64,000 bases of DNA, taken from assembly GCA_026874595.1 (NCBI GenBank), contig CM049320.1, forward strand, positions 45,954,714 through 46,018,713, written 5' to 3'. Under the pieces are notes generated by a model. It searched no databases, had not been told where the DNA came from, and saw only the letters and a program-made list of their open reading frames with translations. Source of the DNA: Sipunculus nudus (lineage: Eukaryota; Annelida; Sipuncula; Golfingiida; Sipunculidae). The position numbers were made by a program, and so were the translations under genes. Below are positions 49,061 through 59,315 of the stretch, one piece after another (position 1 is the first letter of the stretch; each line of letters opens with the position of its first letter).

Positions 49061-50560
49061 TGGTTGCGCCAGCCGAATTTTTTATTATTTTTACAAATAT
49101 TTTTCTGTTTTTTAACGAACCTGTGAGCTTATGCGATGGTGCTCTGTCGTGTGTCGTACGTCGTGCGGCGTCTGTACGTTAACCATAGCTATCTCAAAAA
49201 CGGCAGGAGCTAACTAGCATCACCAAATTTTTTGCAAATAATCAGTCATCCAAAAAACTATATCAGATTTTGTTTTGTTTTTTTTTTCTAACTGCATTTT
49301 CTTGGATTTTATAGGGAAAAAGCTAAAAAAAGCTTTAAAAATCTTCTTCTCTGAAACTGTCCAGCCAAATATTTAACAGAAATGATCCCTGGAACAATCT
49401 TTCTCAAGTTTGTTTGAATGGTTCCAGTTCGGAGATTTGTGGTTGAGTTACAGGAGGTTGAACTTTGTTAACTGTGCAAAAAAGCATATTAAAATTTAAA
49501 TCTCAGAAACAGCTGGAGCTGTCATCACCAAATTTTATGCCAATGTTGGTCACATAGGTCATATCTGAAATTGAGGTATTGGTGGCGACACCTGCATTGG
49601 CCTTTTTTGTACGGGGTCATCAGTGCCTGTATCACACTGAGGGCTACAAAAAACTTCTTCTCTGAAACCATATGGCCAAAATGTTTAATATCGCACAGAA
49701 ATGATCCTATGGTAGTGCTTTCTGAAGTTTGTTCAAATGGTCTCAGTTCAGTGACTTTTGGCTAAGTTATGGGAAGCTGAATTTAGTCATATGCCATAAC
49801 AGCCCATTTTAGCTCAGTGGCTACAAAGATCTTCTTCTCAAAAACCACTGGGCCAAATTCTTAAATCTCACACATTAATTATCCTTAGATGTTGATAATT
49901 CAAGTTTGTTCAAATGGTTTTGGTTCAGTGCTTTTTGGCTGAGTTACGGGAGCTGAACTTGGCCAGTTTGCTGCATCTTCCTATATGAGTTATAAACCTG
50001 CAAAACGTTTTTCGACTGATGCCACTGAAGCCAGTTTGTTAAATATTTTGCAAGAATAATCCCTACAATTCTTATAATAATTGTCATTAATGGTTCCACA
50101 TGAATGATTTTTGGCTGAATTATGGAGCTTGAATTGAGTCATTTTACCATATATGTTAGCTGTGTGATGCTTTTACATCTAGCCTGGCACCAGTTTATCA
50201 GCATCTATTACATCATGCCACTAGACATTTAGATTTCAGGTTATCTTTGGTTAATTTTGACAAGAAAGTTTTTTTAAAAAGCTTTTAAAAAATTTAGATT
50301 TATGATTTAAGTTATTCATCATACCAGGCAATGTTACAATCATGGATATTCAGTTCTCTGTGGCTATATAGAGACAACTGTACGTGGATTATACATTATT
50401 GGTATCCCTACTCAACTTAATTCAAGAATTTGCCATCAATGAGATATATCTGTATTTTAATTTTGCATTCAGTATGTATCAATAAAAATTTTACATATAT
50501 TCCTGATTTCTTTCTTATAAAAAGTCAGCTGAAAAGCATTTTGTATTGGGAAAATAAATT
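49061..50560 (+). repeat. R-GAG/TTC degenerate repeat cluster
   Basis: A GCGAACCTGTGAGCTTATGC leader (about 49114) with GTCGTACGTCGT, then successive ~150-bp modules (49330, 49660, 49830, 50000) of the TTCTTCTCTGAAAC / GGCCAAA / TTTTGGCTGAGTTA type. 49640-50280 aligns with 59690-60390 and 61140-61740. Confidence 0.7.
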
Positions 50561-51520
50561 TCAAAGTTATTTCAGGTAGGGACCACTTTTGTGTTCAGAT
50601 GGCAGCACTTGGTTTACCATTGGCAGATTGCCAATGCCTTGATGTTGGCCATTAGCCAAGATGATGTCAGCTCTATAAATAGTTATGGCACAGTGCTAGG
50701 ATTGGAAGAAGTGCAGCCAGGTATAGGTCAAGAGTTCACTCAGTGCAGTAGCTGCATTCTATTTATAGCTTTGGCAGACTGCTCATTGCATCATATTTGG
50801 CACCAAAGTTCAGCCTGAATCTATTTATAGCTTTGGCAGACTGCCAACTGTGTCACATTATGCAACAGGTCAAGAGTTCACTCAGTGCAGCCAGGTACAG
50901 GTCAAAAGTTCACTCAGTCTTGCCAGGTGCAGCTCAAGAATTCATTCAGTGCAGTAGCTTGAGGCAGCAATTAATCACAGGTCACTAAGGGGCAACTGCC
51001 TTACTCACCTAAGCCTTGTCAGCCCAGAGCATCAAACTCTGGGGAAGTTTGATGTATTGGACTGATATTTTGACCTGTCTATGTGTCTTTGATGGTATTC
51101 TCATTTACAAGACAAGTGGTGCCACCTACATTGACTTTTGCAGTGTATGTGACTGCTTATTTTTGTACAGAGGAATTTGATACATCAGCCTAAAATTGGG
51201 CATATTTATACATATCGGGTAGCTTTATAGTGTACAAGACTGGTGGCGCCACCTACAATAATTTTTGCACAGTGTATGTCCCTGCTTATTTCACAGGAGG
51301 GGTTTGACATATCAGTCTGACATTGTTTTTGTGTTGTGTGCACCCATGCAGCAGTGATGTTTGTTTAATTGTTTCTTGTTCTAAGTGTTTAGTACTTGCA
51401 TTGTTCATATACATGTTACATTTGTTCTTGAAAAGAAATGGTCCAGCATTGAAGCATTATACCTGGTGTAATCTAATTGCACAGGTTCGCATTAGGCCTG
51501 TAGGCCATTTTTTTTAACTA
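50561..51520 (+). repeat. R-CAG composite repeat, copy 2
   Basis: Aligns with 44330-45265 and 63080-63745: CAGTGCAGCCAGGTACAGGTC minisatellite units, TTTGATGTATTGG, TGTGTCTTTGATGG, GGTGGCGCCACCTAC at 51242, ending in GCACAGGTTCGCATTAGGCC with the GGCCT-GT-AGGCC hairpin (51495-51506). It lacks the CATGTGATCACCTCAT run of the other copies. Confidence 0.75.
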
Positions 51521-52514
51521 TAAAATGCCAACAATCATGTCAGTTTCTTAGCTATGATTCCATCTAGTGTCCCAAAACCTGGTGTGTTTATTGATAACAA
51601 GTGGATGCCCTATAGTTATCACCCTGTCTGTCTGTCTGTTGATCTGTCTGTCTGTCTGTCCATCCGTCCATCTACACAAATTTGTTTCCACATGATAACT
51701 CCAGGTTGGATTGACATATGGATTTCAGACACTACTTACACATGGCCCACCCCTAATGAAAGAACCTGTATGATTTTTGGGTCATTAGGTTCAAGGTCAC
51801 AAGACTCACGTATTTAAAAAGATTATGGCTGCATTTTAAGCAAAGCTTTTCATCCCAATCTTTCAATCTTGCCAGTATAGGGAGAGCATAAATAAATTTG
51901 GGGTCACAAGGTCAAAGGTCAAGGTCACAGGGGCCATCTGTTCACAAATTAGTTTCCAGATGATAACTCCAGTTTAGTCTGACATATTGGTTTCAAACTT
52001 AAATTATATATGGCTCACCACTAAAGTAAGAACCCTGTCGATTTAAGGGTCCAAAGGTCAAGGTCATAGGACCCATTTCTATAAAAGGATGTGTATGCAT
52101 TTCAAGCCAAACTTTTCATCACAAACGTTCCATCTTCAAGATATCACTCACCTCCCTGTAGGGGAAAATTCTTTTCGATTTAGGGTCATAGGGTCAAAGG
52201 TCAAGGTCACAGGGCCCATCCATTCACAAACTAGTTTATGGATAATAATTCTGCTTTGGCTAGACAGACTTGCTTCAAACTGGGTTTATTAATGACCCAC
52301 CACTAAAGTAAAAAAATTTTGATTTTCAGGGTTCTGAGGTCAAAGGTGAAGGTCAAAGGAGCCATATCTTTTAAATGATTGTGGATGCAATGTAAATCAA
52401 ACTTTTCATTCCAAACTTTCCATCTTTCACACATGGCTCACTTGCCTTAAGTGGAAGAAATCTGTAGATTTTGAGGTTACCTGGTCAGAGGTCAAGGTCA
52501 CGGGACCCGCATTT
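51521..52514 (+). repeat. Degenerate ~150-300-bp tandem repeat with AGGTCA runs
   Basis: Begins with (TCTG)n/(GTCT)n (51624-51665), then four or five units of GATAACTCCAGTTT, TGGCTCACCACTAAAG, GGTCAAAGGTCAAGGTCAC and CAAACTTTTCATC blocks. Each unit holds AGGTCA half-sites in DR1 and DR0 spacing (for example 51908-51930, 52056-52068, 52191-52210, 52338-52356). Such repeats are widespread in marine invertebrates; no coding content. Confidence 0.65.
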
Positions 52515-52695
52515 TTTAGCGAACTTGTGAGCTTATGCGATTGCGCAGCATCGTCCGTCCATCGTCAGCCGTCCGCCGTCCAGGGCTGGCTTTCCCGCGT
52601 CCATGGCTGTAGTCAGAAACCGCTAGAGCTAGCAGCTCCAAATTACATGTTAGAATTAGTCACATGTGAAACTTTGTGCCCTTGAGCTTATTTTT
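52515..52695 (+). repeat. R-GAG repeat, left part, interrupted by H-A
   Basis: GCGAACTTGTGAGCTTATGC leader and TCCGTCC tail ending in GAGCTTATTTTT. It continues at 54040 with TTTGGTATCTGCATT, so H-A split one repeat in two. Confidence 0.75.
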
Positions 52696-52793
52696 ATGCC
52701 CCCGCCACAAAGTGGCCGGGGCATATAGTTTTACCCATGTCCGTCCTTCCGTCATTCCGAAATAAAACAGTTGTACGGACTTTTTTTCGCCAT

Positions 52794-53960
52794 GCCTGCA
52801 GATATTGGCCTGATTTTTGGTGTGTGGGCAGATAATGACCAGTACAGATCGAGTGCGCGTTTTGTCCCAGTTGACCTACTTTTGACCGTTTTACGGTTCC
52901 TTAACTTGGAAAATTTCATGAAAAATATAAATTTTCATGACAAATACACATGTACGGACTTTTTGTCTCATTGCCTGCAGATATTGGCCTGATTTTTGGT
53001 GTGTGGGCAGATAATGACCAGTTACAGATTGAGTTCGCATTTTGTCCCAGTTGACCTACTCTTGTATGTTTTACGGCTCCTTAACTTACAAAATTTCATG
53101 AAAAATATAAATTTTCATGACAAATACACATGTACGGACTTTTTTTCGCAATGCCTGCAGATATTGGCCTGATTTTTGGTGTGTTGGCAGATATTGACCA
53201 GTTACAGATTGAGTTCGCGTTTCGTTCCAGTTGACCTACTTTTGACCGTTTTACGGCTCCTTAACATAGAAAATTTTATGAAAAATTTAAATTTTCATGA
53301 CAAATACAAATGTACTGACTTTTTTTTGCAATTCCTGCAGATATTGGCCTGATTTTTAGTGTGTTGGCAGATAAGGACCAGTTACAGATCGAGTTCGCGT
53401 TTCGTCCCAGTTGACCTACTTTTGACCGCTTTATTGTGCTCTACCATAGAAAATTTAATAAAAAAGTGCACATGTACAGACTTTTTTTCACAATGCCTGC
53501 AGATACGGGGCTGATTTTTGGTGTGTAGGCAGATAATGACCAGTTACAGATCAAGTTCTTGTTTTGTCTCAGTTGACCTACTTTTGACCATTTGACTGCT
53601 CCTGAACATAGAAAGTTTCATGAAAAATAGAAATTTTCATAACAAATGCATATGTACCGTCTTTTTTCCTCGATGCCTGCAGATACCACCCTGATTTTTT
53701 ATGTGTGGGCAGATAATGACAGTTACAGATCAAGTTCGCGTTTAATCTGGGTTGACCTACTTTTGATTGTTTTACGGCTCCTAAACATAGAAAATTTCAT
53801 GAAAGACAGAAATTTTTATGGAAAATGCACATGTATGGACTTTTTTCACAGTGCCTGCAGATACTGGCCTGATTTTTGGTGTGTTGATAATGATAATGAC
53901 CCGAAACAGATCGAGTTTGCATTTTGCCCTTGTTGACCTACTTTTGACCATATGAAACCT
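52794..53960 (+). repeat. Internal ~180-bp minisatellite of H-A
   Basis: Seven units spaced 179, 180, 180, 162, 180 and 178 bp, each with GACTTTTTTTC, TGCCTGCAGATA, TTGGCCTGATTTTTGGTGTG, GTTGACCTACTTTTGACC and AATTTCATGAAAAAT blocks. Unit 4/5 has lost about 18 bp. Short frames repeated here are by-products. Confidence 0.88.
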
Positions 53961-54018
53961 CCTGAACTTTTTTCAAAATTTAACAAATGTTTCTAATTTG
54001 CCCCAGGCGGGGGCATTC

Positions 54019-54033
54019 GTGTCGTTCCGACAC
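54019..54033. other. 3' hairpin of H-A followed by CTAG
   Basis: GTGTCG and CGACAC around TTC, then AT and CTAG (54036-54039). This is the classic Helitron 3' layout of a short palindrome a few bases before CTRR. Confidence 0.8.
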
Positions 54034-54039
54034 ATCTAG

Positions 54040-54240
54040 TTTGGTATCTGCATTAATTTAGATTTTATAGAGAAAAAGCTGGAAAACCTTTAAAAATCTT
54101 CTTCTCTGAAACTGTCCAGCCAAATTGTCCAATATTTCACAGAAATGATCCCTGGAACAATCTCTCTCAAGTTTGTTCTAATGGTTCCAGTTTGAGTTTT
54201 GGCCTAGTTACTGGAGGTTACACTTACTCATCTGTCAAAA
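54040..54240 (+). repeat. R-GAG/TTC repeat, right part
   Basis: Continuation of the repeat split by H-A: TATCTGCATTAATTTAGATT, then the CTTCTTCTCTGAAACTGTCC module, leading into R-XBA copy 2. Confidence 0.7.
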
Positions 54241-54790
54241 AAAGCACACTAAAATTAAAATCTCAGAAACGGCTAGAGCTATAATCACCAAATTTTATAC
54301 CAATGTTTGTCACATATGTCATATCTGATTTTGAGGTATTGGTGGCGCCACTTACATTGATGTGTTTTTTACAAGCAAAAATGTAATTTTAAACTCTTCT
54401 TGCTTATACACTGATTTATGATGAAACTGTTAAGCTGATTGGTTTAAACTTTACAAGAATTATTCTATGGTAGGGTTCTGCCAGTTCCATAAGAAAAGAT
54501 TGGGTAAATACAGTTTTAAAAAAACTGTAGCCAATTGAAAAAGGCTTTCTGTATTTGAAAACAGATTTGACAACATGCTGAGTTTCAGCATCCAAGTCAA
54601 GAGGTCACTGAGTACAACCAGGTGGGGTCCAGACATCACCATGGCAACTGACCTGGCTCTGGGGTTGTCTAGACAATGTGTTTAGACGTCTAGACACAGT
54701 GTCTAGACGTCTAAACACAATGTTTAGATGCAGAATTCCCAGATTATTGGAACTATATCTTTCAACTGTTTGAAAAAACTTAGCATTTTA
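54241..54790 (+). repeat. R-XBA interspersed repeat, copy 2
   Basis: Aligns with 41060-41605 and 58776-59315. It carries ATCACCATGGCAAC (54635-54648, one mismatch to the X-box) and an unusually long perfect palindrome at 54677-54719. Confidence 0.8.
54677..54719. other. 43-bp perfect palindrome
   Basis: Two 21-bp arms pair perfectly around a single central A. The left arm starts TGTGTTTAGACG and the right arm ends CGTCTAAACACA. Smaller palindromes GTCTAGAC and AGACGTCT are nested in it. It can form a cruciform. In copy 3 the equivalent is a 22-bp perfect palindrome (59209-59230); in copy 1 it is broken. Confidence 0.9.
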
Positions 54791-55138
54791 AGCGAATTGG
54801 GTTTATCATCAGGTCACATGTGAACTGCTGCGCCCTCATATTTGGTTGACCTCTGACCTTTCCTCGCAGCCCAGCGTCCATTTGTGCGTCTGTTTCCACA
54901 CATAAACCCTCATATCTCGGGAACCGTTTGACCAATCAGGCTAAAAATTTTGCACAAATGTAGCCCTTACATAGCTTTATAACATACACTAAAAATGGTG
55001 GCGCCACCTTCAACTTTTTTTGCACAGTGTCCATCCGTTCCGCTGCCTTGGGATAATATCACTCATATCTCAGCAGTGGTTTGACTTATCCACCTGAATT
55101 TTTGCAGGTTTATACATCCTGGACAATTTTCTCGATTT

Positions 55139-57880
55139 TATGACAGGTGGCGCCACCTACATTCACGTTTACTCTGCAGACATCCAAGCTCATATCTCGG
55201 GAACCGTTTGACCGATCAGGCTAAAAATTTTACACAAATGTAGCCCTTTGATAGCTTTAAAACATACACTAAACATGGTGGCGCCACCTGCAACCACTTA
55301 TGCACAGCGTCCATCTGTTCATCTGCCTTGGGATAAAATCACTCATATCTCAGCAGTGGTTTGACTTATCCACCTGAAATTTTGCAGGTTTTTACATCCT
55401 GGACAGGTTTCTGGATTTAGAACAGGTGGGGCCACCTACATTCACGTTTACTCTGCAGACATCCAAGCTCATATCTCGGGAATTGTTTTACCGATTGGGC
55501 CAAAATTTTGCATGTTTATAGATCTCACACAGCTCTTCATCATAGGCAAAACTGGTGGCGCCACCTGCAACCATTTTTGTACACAGCATCCATCTGTTCA
55601 TCTGCCTTGGGATAAAATCAATCATATCTCAGCAGTGGGTCAACTTTTCCACCTGAAATTTTGTAGGTTTATACATCCTGGACAGCTTTCTTGATTTTAT
55701 GACAGGTGGCGCCACCTACATTCACGTTTACTCTGCAGACATCCAAGCTCATATCTCGGGAATTGTTTTACCGATTGGGCCAAAATTTTGCATGTGTATA
55801 GATCTCACACAGCTCTTCATCATAGGCAAAACTGGTGGCGCCACCTGCAACCATTTTTGTACACAGCATCCATCTGTTCATCTGCCTTGGGATAAAATCA
55901 ATCATATCTCAGCAGAGGTTTGACATATCCACCTGAAATTTTGCAGGTTTATACATCCTGGACAATTTTCTCGATTTTATGACAGGTGGCGCCACCTACA
56001 TTCACGTTAACTCTGCAGACATCCAAGCTCATATCTCAGGAACCGTTTGACTGATCAGGCTAAACATTTTACACAAATGTAGCCCTTTGATTGCTTTAAA
56101 ACATACACTAAACATGGTGGCGCCACCTGCAACCACTTATGCACAGCGTCCATCTGTTCATCTGCCTTGGGATAAAATCACTCATATCTCAGCAGTGGTT
56201 TGACTTATCCACCTGAAATTTTGCAGGTTTTTACATCCTGGACAGGTTTCTCGATTTAGAACAGGTGGGGCCACCTACATTCACGTTTACTCTGCAGACA
56301 TCCAAGCTCATATCTCGGGAATTGTTTTACCGATTGGGCCAAAATTTTGCATGTTTATAGATCTCACACAGCTCTTCATCATAGGCAAAACTGGTGGCGC
56401 CACCTGCAACCATTTTTGTACACAGCATCCATCTGTTCATCTGCCTTGGGATAAAATCAATCATATCTCAGCAGTGGGTCAACTTTTCCACCTGAAATTT
56501 TGTAGGTTTATACATCCTGGACAGCTTTCTTGATTTTATGACAGGTGGCGCCACCTACATTCACGTTTACTCTGCAGACATCCAAGCTCATATCTCGGGA
56601 ATTGTTTTACCGATTGGGCCAAAATTTTGCATGTGTATAGATCTCACACAGCTCTTCATCATAGGCAAAACTGGTGGCGCCACCTGCAACCATTTTTGTA
56701 CACAGCATCCATCTGTTCATCTGCCTTGGGATAAAATCAATCATATCTCAGCAGAGGTTTGACATATCCACCTGAAATTTTGCAGGTTTATACATCCTGG
56801 ACAATTTTCTCGATTTTATGACAGGTGGCGCCACCTACATTCACGTTAACTCTGCAGACATCCAAGCTCATATCTCAGGAACCGTTTGACTGATCAGGCT
56901 AAACATTTTACACAAATGTAGCCCTTTGATTGCTTTAAAACATACACTAAAAATGGTGGCGCCACCTGCAACCACCTATGCACAGCGTCCATCTGTTCAT
57001 CTGCCTTGAAATAAAATCACATATCTCAGCACTGGGTCAACTTTTCCACCTGAAATTTTGTAGGTTTTTACATCCTGGACAATTTTTCTCGATTTTATGA
57101 CAGGTGGCGCTACCTACATTCACGTTTACTCTGCAGACATCCAAGCTCATAAAAATGGTGGTGCCACCTGCAACCATTTATGCACAGCATCCATCTGTTC
57201 ATCTGTCTTGGCGTAAGATCACTCATATCTCAGCAGAGGTTTGACATATCCACCTGAAATTTTGCAGGTTTATACATCCTGGACAATTTTCTCGATTTTA
57301 TGACAGGTGTCGCCTCCTACATTTAGGTTATCTCTGCAGGAATCCAAGCGCATATCTTGGGAACCGTTTAACAGATCGGGCTAAACATTTTACACAAATG
57401 TAGCCCTTTGATAGCTTTACAACATACACTAAAAATGGTGGCGCCACCTGCAACCACTTATGCACAGCGTCCATCTGTTCATCTGCCTTGGGATAAAATC
57501 ACTCATATCTCAGCATTGGTTTGACTTATCCACCTGAAATTTTGCAGGTTTTTACATCCTGGACAGGTTTCTCGATTTAGGACAGGTGGCGCCACCTACA
57601 TTCACGTTTACTCTGCAGACATCCAAGCTCATATCTCGGGAATTATTTGACCGATTCGACCAAAATTTTGCTTGTGTATAGATCTCACATAGCTCTTCAT
57701 CGTAAGCAAAACTGATGGCCCCACCTGCAACCACTTATGAACACCGTCCATCTGTTCATCTGCCTTGGAATAAAATCACTCATATCTCAGCAGTGGTTTG
57801 ACTTATCCACCTGAAATTTTGCAGGTTTATACATCCTAGACAATTTTCTCGATTTTATGACAGGTGACACCACCTACATT
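55139..57880 (+). repeat. ~280-bp minisatellite with GGTGGCGCCACC palindromes
   Basis: ACAGGTGGCGCCACCTACATT recurs near 55141, 55422 (GGTGGGGCC), 55701, 55981, 56261, 56540, 56820, 57100, 57303, 57582 and 57860. Spacing is 278-281 bp except one ~203-bp unit with an internal deletion (~57150). Each unit has a second palindrome about 132 bp on, beside CTGCAACCA, so units are dimers of ~140 bp. Confidence 0.9.
55264..56943 (+). repeat. 839-bp three-unit higher-order duplication
   Basis: The stretch from about 55264 to 56102 is repeated at an offset of 839-840 bp to about 56943, nearly without change: one difference seen (CTGG at 55411 against CTCG at 56251). The repeated frames at 55512/56351 and 55699/56538 reflect it. 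This part is younger than the other units. Confidence 0.85.
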
Positions 57881-57995
57881 CAGGTTTACGCTGCAGACAT
57901 CCATGCTAACATGCAACACACCTCACTCTGTTCCCCTTGCCACTTAATCCATGCCTCACTTCACCCGTCCCACTCTGATTTCTGCGGATACACAA

Positions 57996-58010
57996 AGTCG
58001 CTTGTCGACT
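57996..58010. other. 3' hairpin of H-B2
   Basis: AGTCG and CGACT pair perfectly around CTTGT; CTAG ends at 58023. Confidence 0.75.
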
Positions 58011-58023
58011 ACCCATATTCTAG

Positions 58024-58211
58024 TTTTAAAATGTCCTAGTCCGAAACTTGCAGGTCAGAAATGTCTATTTTGCTGAAATCATAATGACTAAGGTAGATAT
58101 GCAGGACTTAAAAGGATCAATATTAAATTTTAAAAATAAACCTCCATTCATACTCCCAAACTTTGCACAGGTTCGCATTAGGCCTGTAGGCCTTGTTAGG
58201 AGATTGTTACA
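58024..58211 (+). repeat. Flank with a solo R-CAG terminal fragment
   Basis: 58165-58197 is the terminal GCACAGGTTCGCATTAGGCC hairpin block of R-CAG without the body of that repeat. The rest (58024-58164) is not recognised. Confidence 0.5.
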
Positions 58212-58775
58212 ATAATCTAAATAATCTAAATGTTGCAAGTTCAAGGATAATTAGTTCTCAGATACAGCTGAGCGTCAATCCTATGGGTCCCTAGATATTC
58301 AAGCGACATCTACGCATAATAAAAAGTTGCGCTGTTACTTTTATTTCTTTTATTAAGCTAATTTAGAGCACGCCCTGTAGGTTTTTATATACAAATTATC
58401 TGATAAAGTGATTACTTTTGCAAAGAAATAGTCATTCATTATAAGTAGAATGAGACTTGTCCTCTGTCCGTTAACCACAGCTAACTCAAAAACGGCAGCA
58501 GCTAGCATCACCAAATTTTTTTTGCAAATAATCAGTCATCTGAAAAACTGTAACGGATTTTGTTTATTTTCTTTTTCTAACTGTATTTTCTTAGATTTTA
58601 TAGGGAAAAAGCTAAAAAAAGCTTTAAAAATCTTCTTCTCTGAAAATGTCCAGCCAAATGTCCCATATTTCACAGAAATGATCACTGGAACAATCTCTCT
58701 CAAGTTGTTCGAATGGTTCCAGTTTGGAGATTTTAGACCGAGTTACAGGAGGTTGAACCTAATCATTTGTCCAAA
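58212..58775 (+). repeat. Duplicated segment, copy 1, plus R-TTC module
   Basis: TAATCTAAATAATCTAAATG to the TTAGATTTTATAGGG block repeats at 60402-60960 with high similarity. Copy 2 carries about 83 extra bp (60450-60532). The 154-codon frame at 58450-58914, the longest in the window, runs through these repeats into R-XBA and is not preserved in the other copies, so it is not called as a gene. Confidence 0.75.
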
Positions 58776-59315
58776 AAAGCACACTAAAATTTCAATCTCA
58801 GAAACGGCTAGAGCTTTCAATTTTATGCCAATATTTGGCATATATGTCATATCCGAAATTGAGGTAATGGTGGCACCACCTACATTGATCTGCTTTATGC
58901 AAGCGAAAATGTAATTTTAGACACCTCTAGCTTACACACTGTTTTATGATGAAACTGTTAAGCTGATTGGTTTAAGCTTTACAATAATTATTCTATGGTA
59001 GGTTTATGCCAGTTTTATAAGAATAGGTTGGGTAAATGCAGCTTTTTAAAAAGTAGTGTAGCCAATTAAAAAAGGCCATCTGTGTTTGAAAACAGATTTG
59101 ACAACACGGTGAGTTTCAGCAGCCAGGTCAAGAGGTCACTGAGTACAACCAGGTGGGGTCCAGACATCACCATGGCAACTGACCTGGCTCTGTCTGGTGT
59201 CTAGACAATGTGTCTAGACGTCTAGACACAGCGTCAAGGCGTCTATTAATACGCAGAATGTCCAGATTAGAAGTATTGGAACTGTATCTTTTAACTGTTT
59301 GAAAAAACTTGGTTT
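58776..59315 (+). repeat. R-XBA interspersed repeat, copy 3
   Basis: Same order as copies 1 and 2, with ATCACCATGGCAAC at 59166-59179 and a 22-bp perfect palindrome at 59209-59230 (core TCTAGACGTCTAGA). Confidence 0.78.

Larger units (their letters stand above)
52696..54039 (+). mobile_element. H-A: complete non-autonomous Helitron/Helentron-like element
   Basis: 1,344 bp. It starts ATGCCCCCGCC (52696-52706) inside a 13-bp-arm hairpin with AAA loop and one mismatch (52696-52724). Seven ~180-bp units follow, each marked GCCTGCAGATA (52794, 52973, 53153, 53333, 53495, 53675, 53853). The exact inverse GGCGGGGGCAT (54006-54016) lies just before a 3' hairpin GTGTCG-TTC-CGACAC (54019-54033), AT and CTAG, with T outside. 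The layout (5' motif repeated inverted near the 3' end, 3' hairpin, CTRR end, internal tandem repeats, T-rich target, no target duplication) is that of Helentron-derived non-autonomous elements. Unfilled paralogues at ~42383-42405 and ~62303-62326 read through the site. Confidence 0.75.
54806..58023 (+). mobile_element. H-B2: 5'-truncated H-B element with expanded minisatellite
   Basis: From 54806 it follows H-B1 from about 43024 (GGTCACATGTGAAC, TTGACCTCTGACC, CAGCGTCCATTTGTGCGTCTG blocks), so about 115 bp with the 5' hairpin are missing. The body is an ~11-unit, ~280-bp minisatellite. The 3' end is GCGGATACAC, hairpin AGTCG-CTTGT-CGACT (57996-58010), then CATATTCTAG and T, as in H-B1. The left side abuts decayed R-GAG DNA (AGCGAATTGGG). 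Confidence 0.75.

Noticed and set aside
52696-54039. H-A as an LTR retrotransposon or cut-and-paste DNA transposon
   Set aside because: No long terminal direct repeats, no primer or polypurine sites; the inverse copy of the 5' motif is internal to the 3' hairpin and no target duplication is seen.
55139-57880. GGTGGCGCCACC sites as CTCF motifs
   Set aside because: They fit AGRKGGCRSY but the required CCASY arm is absent on both strands.
58450-58914. 154-codon frame, longest in the window
   Set aside because: It runs across the junction of two interspersed repeats and is broken in the other copies.
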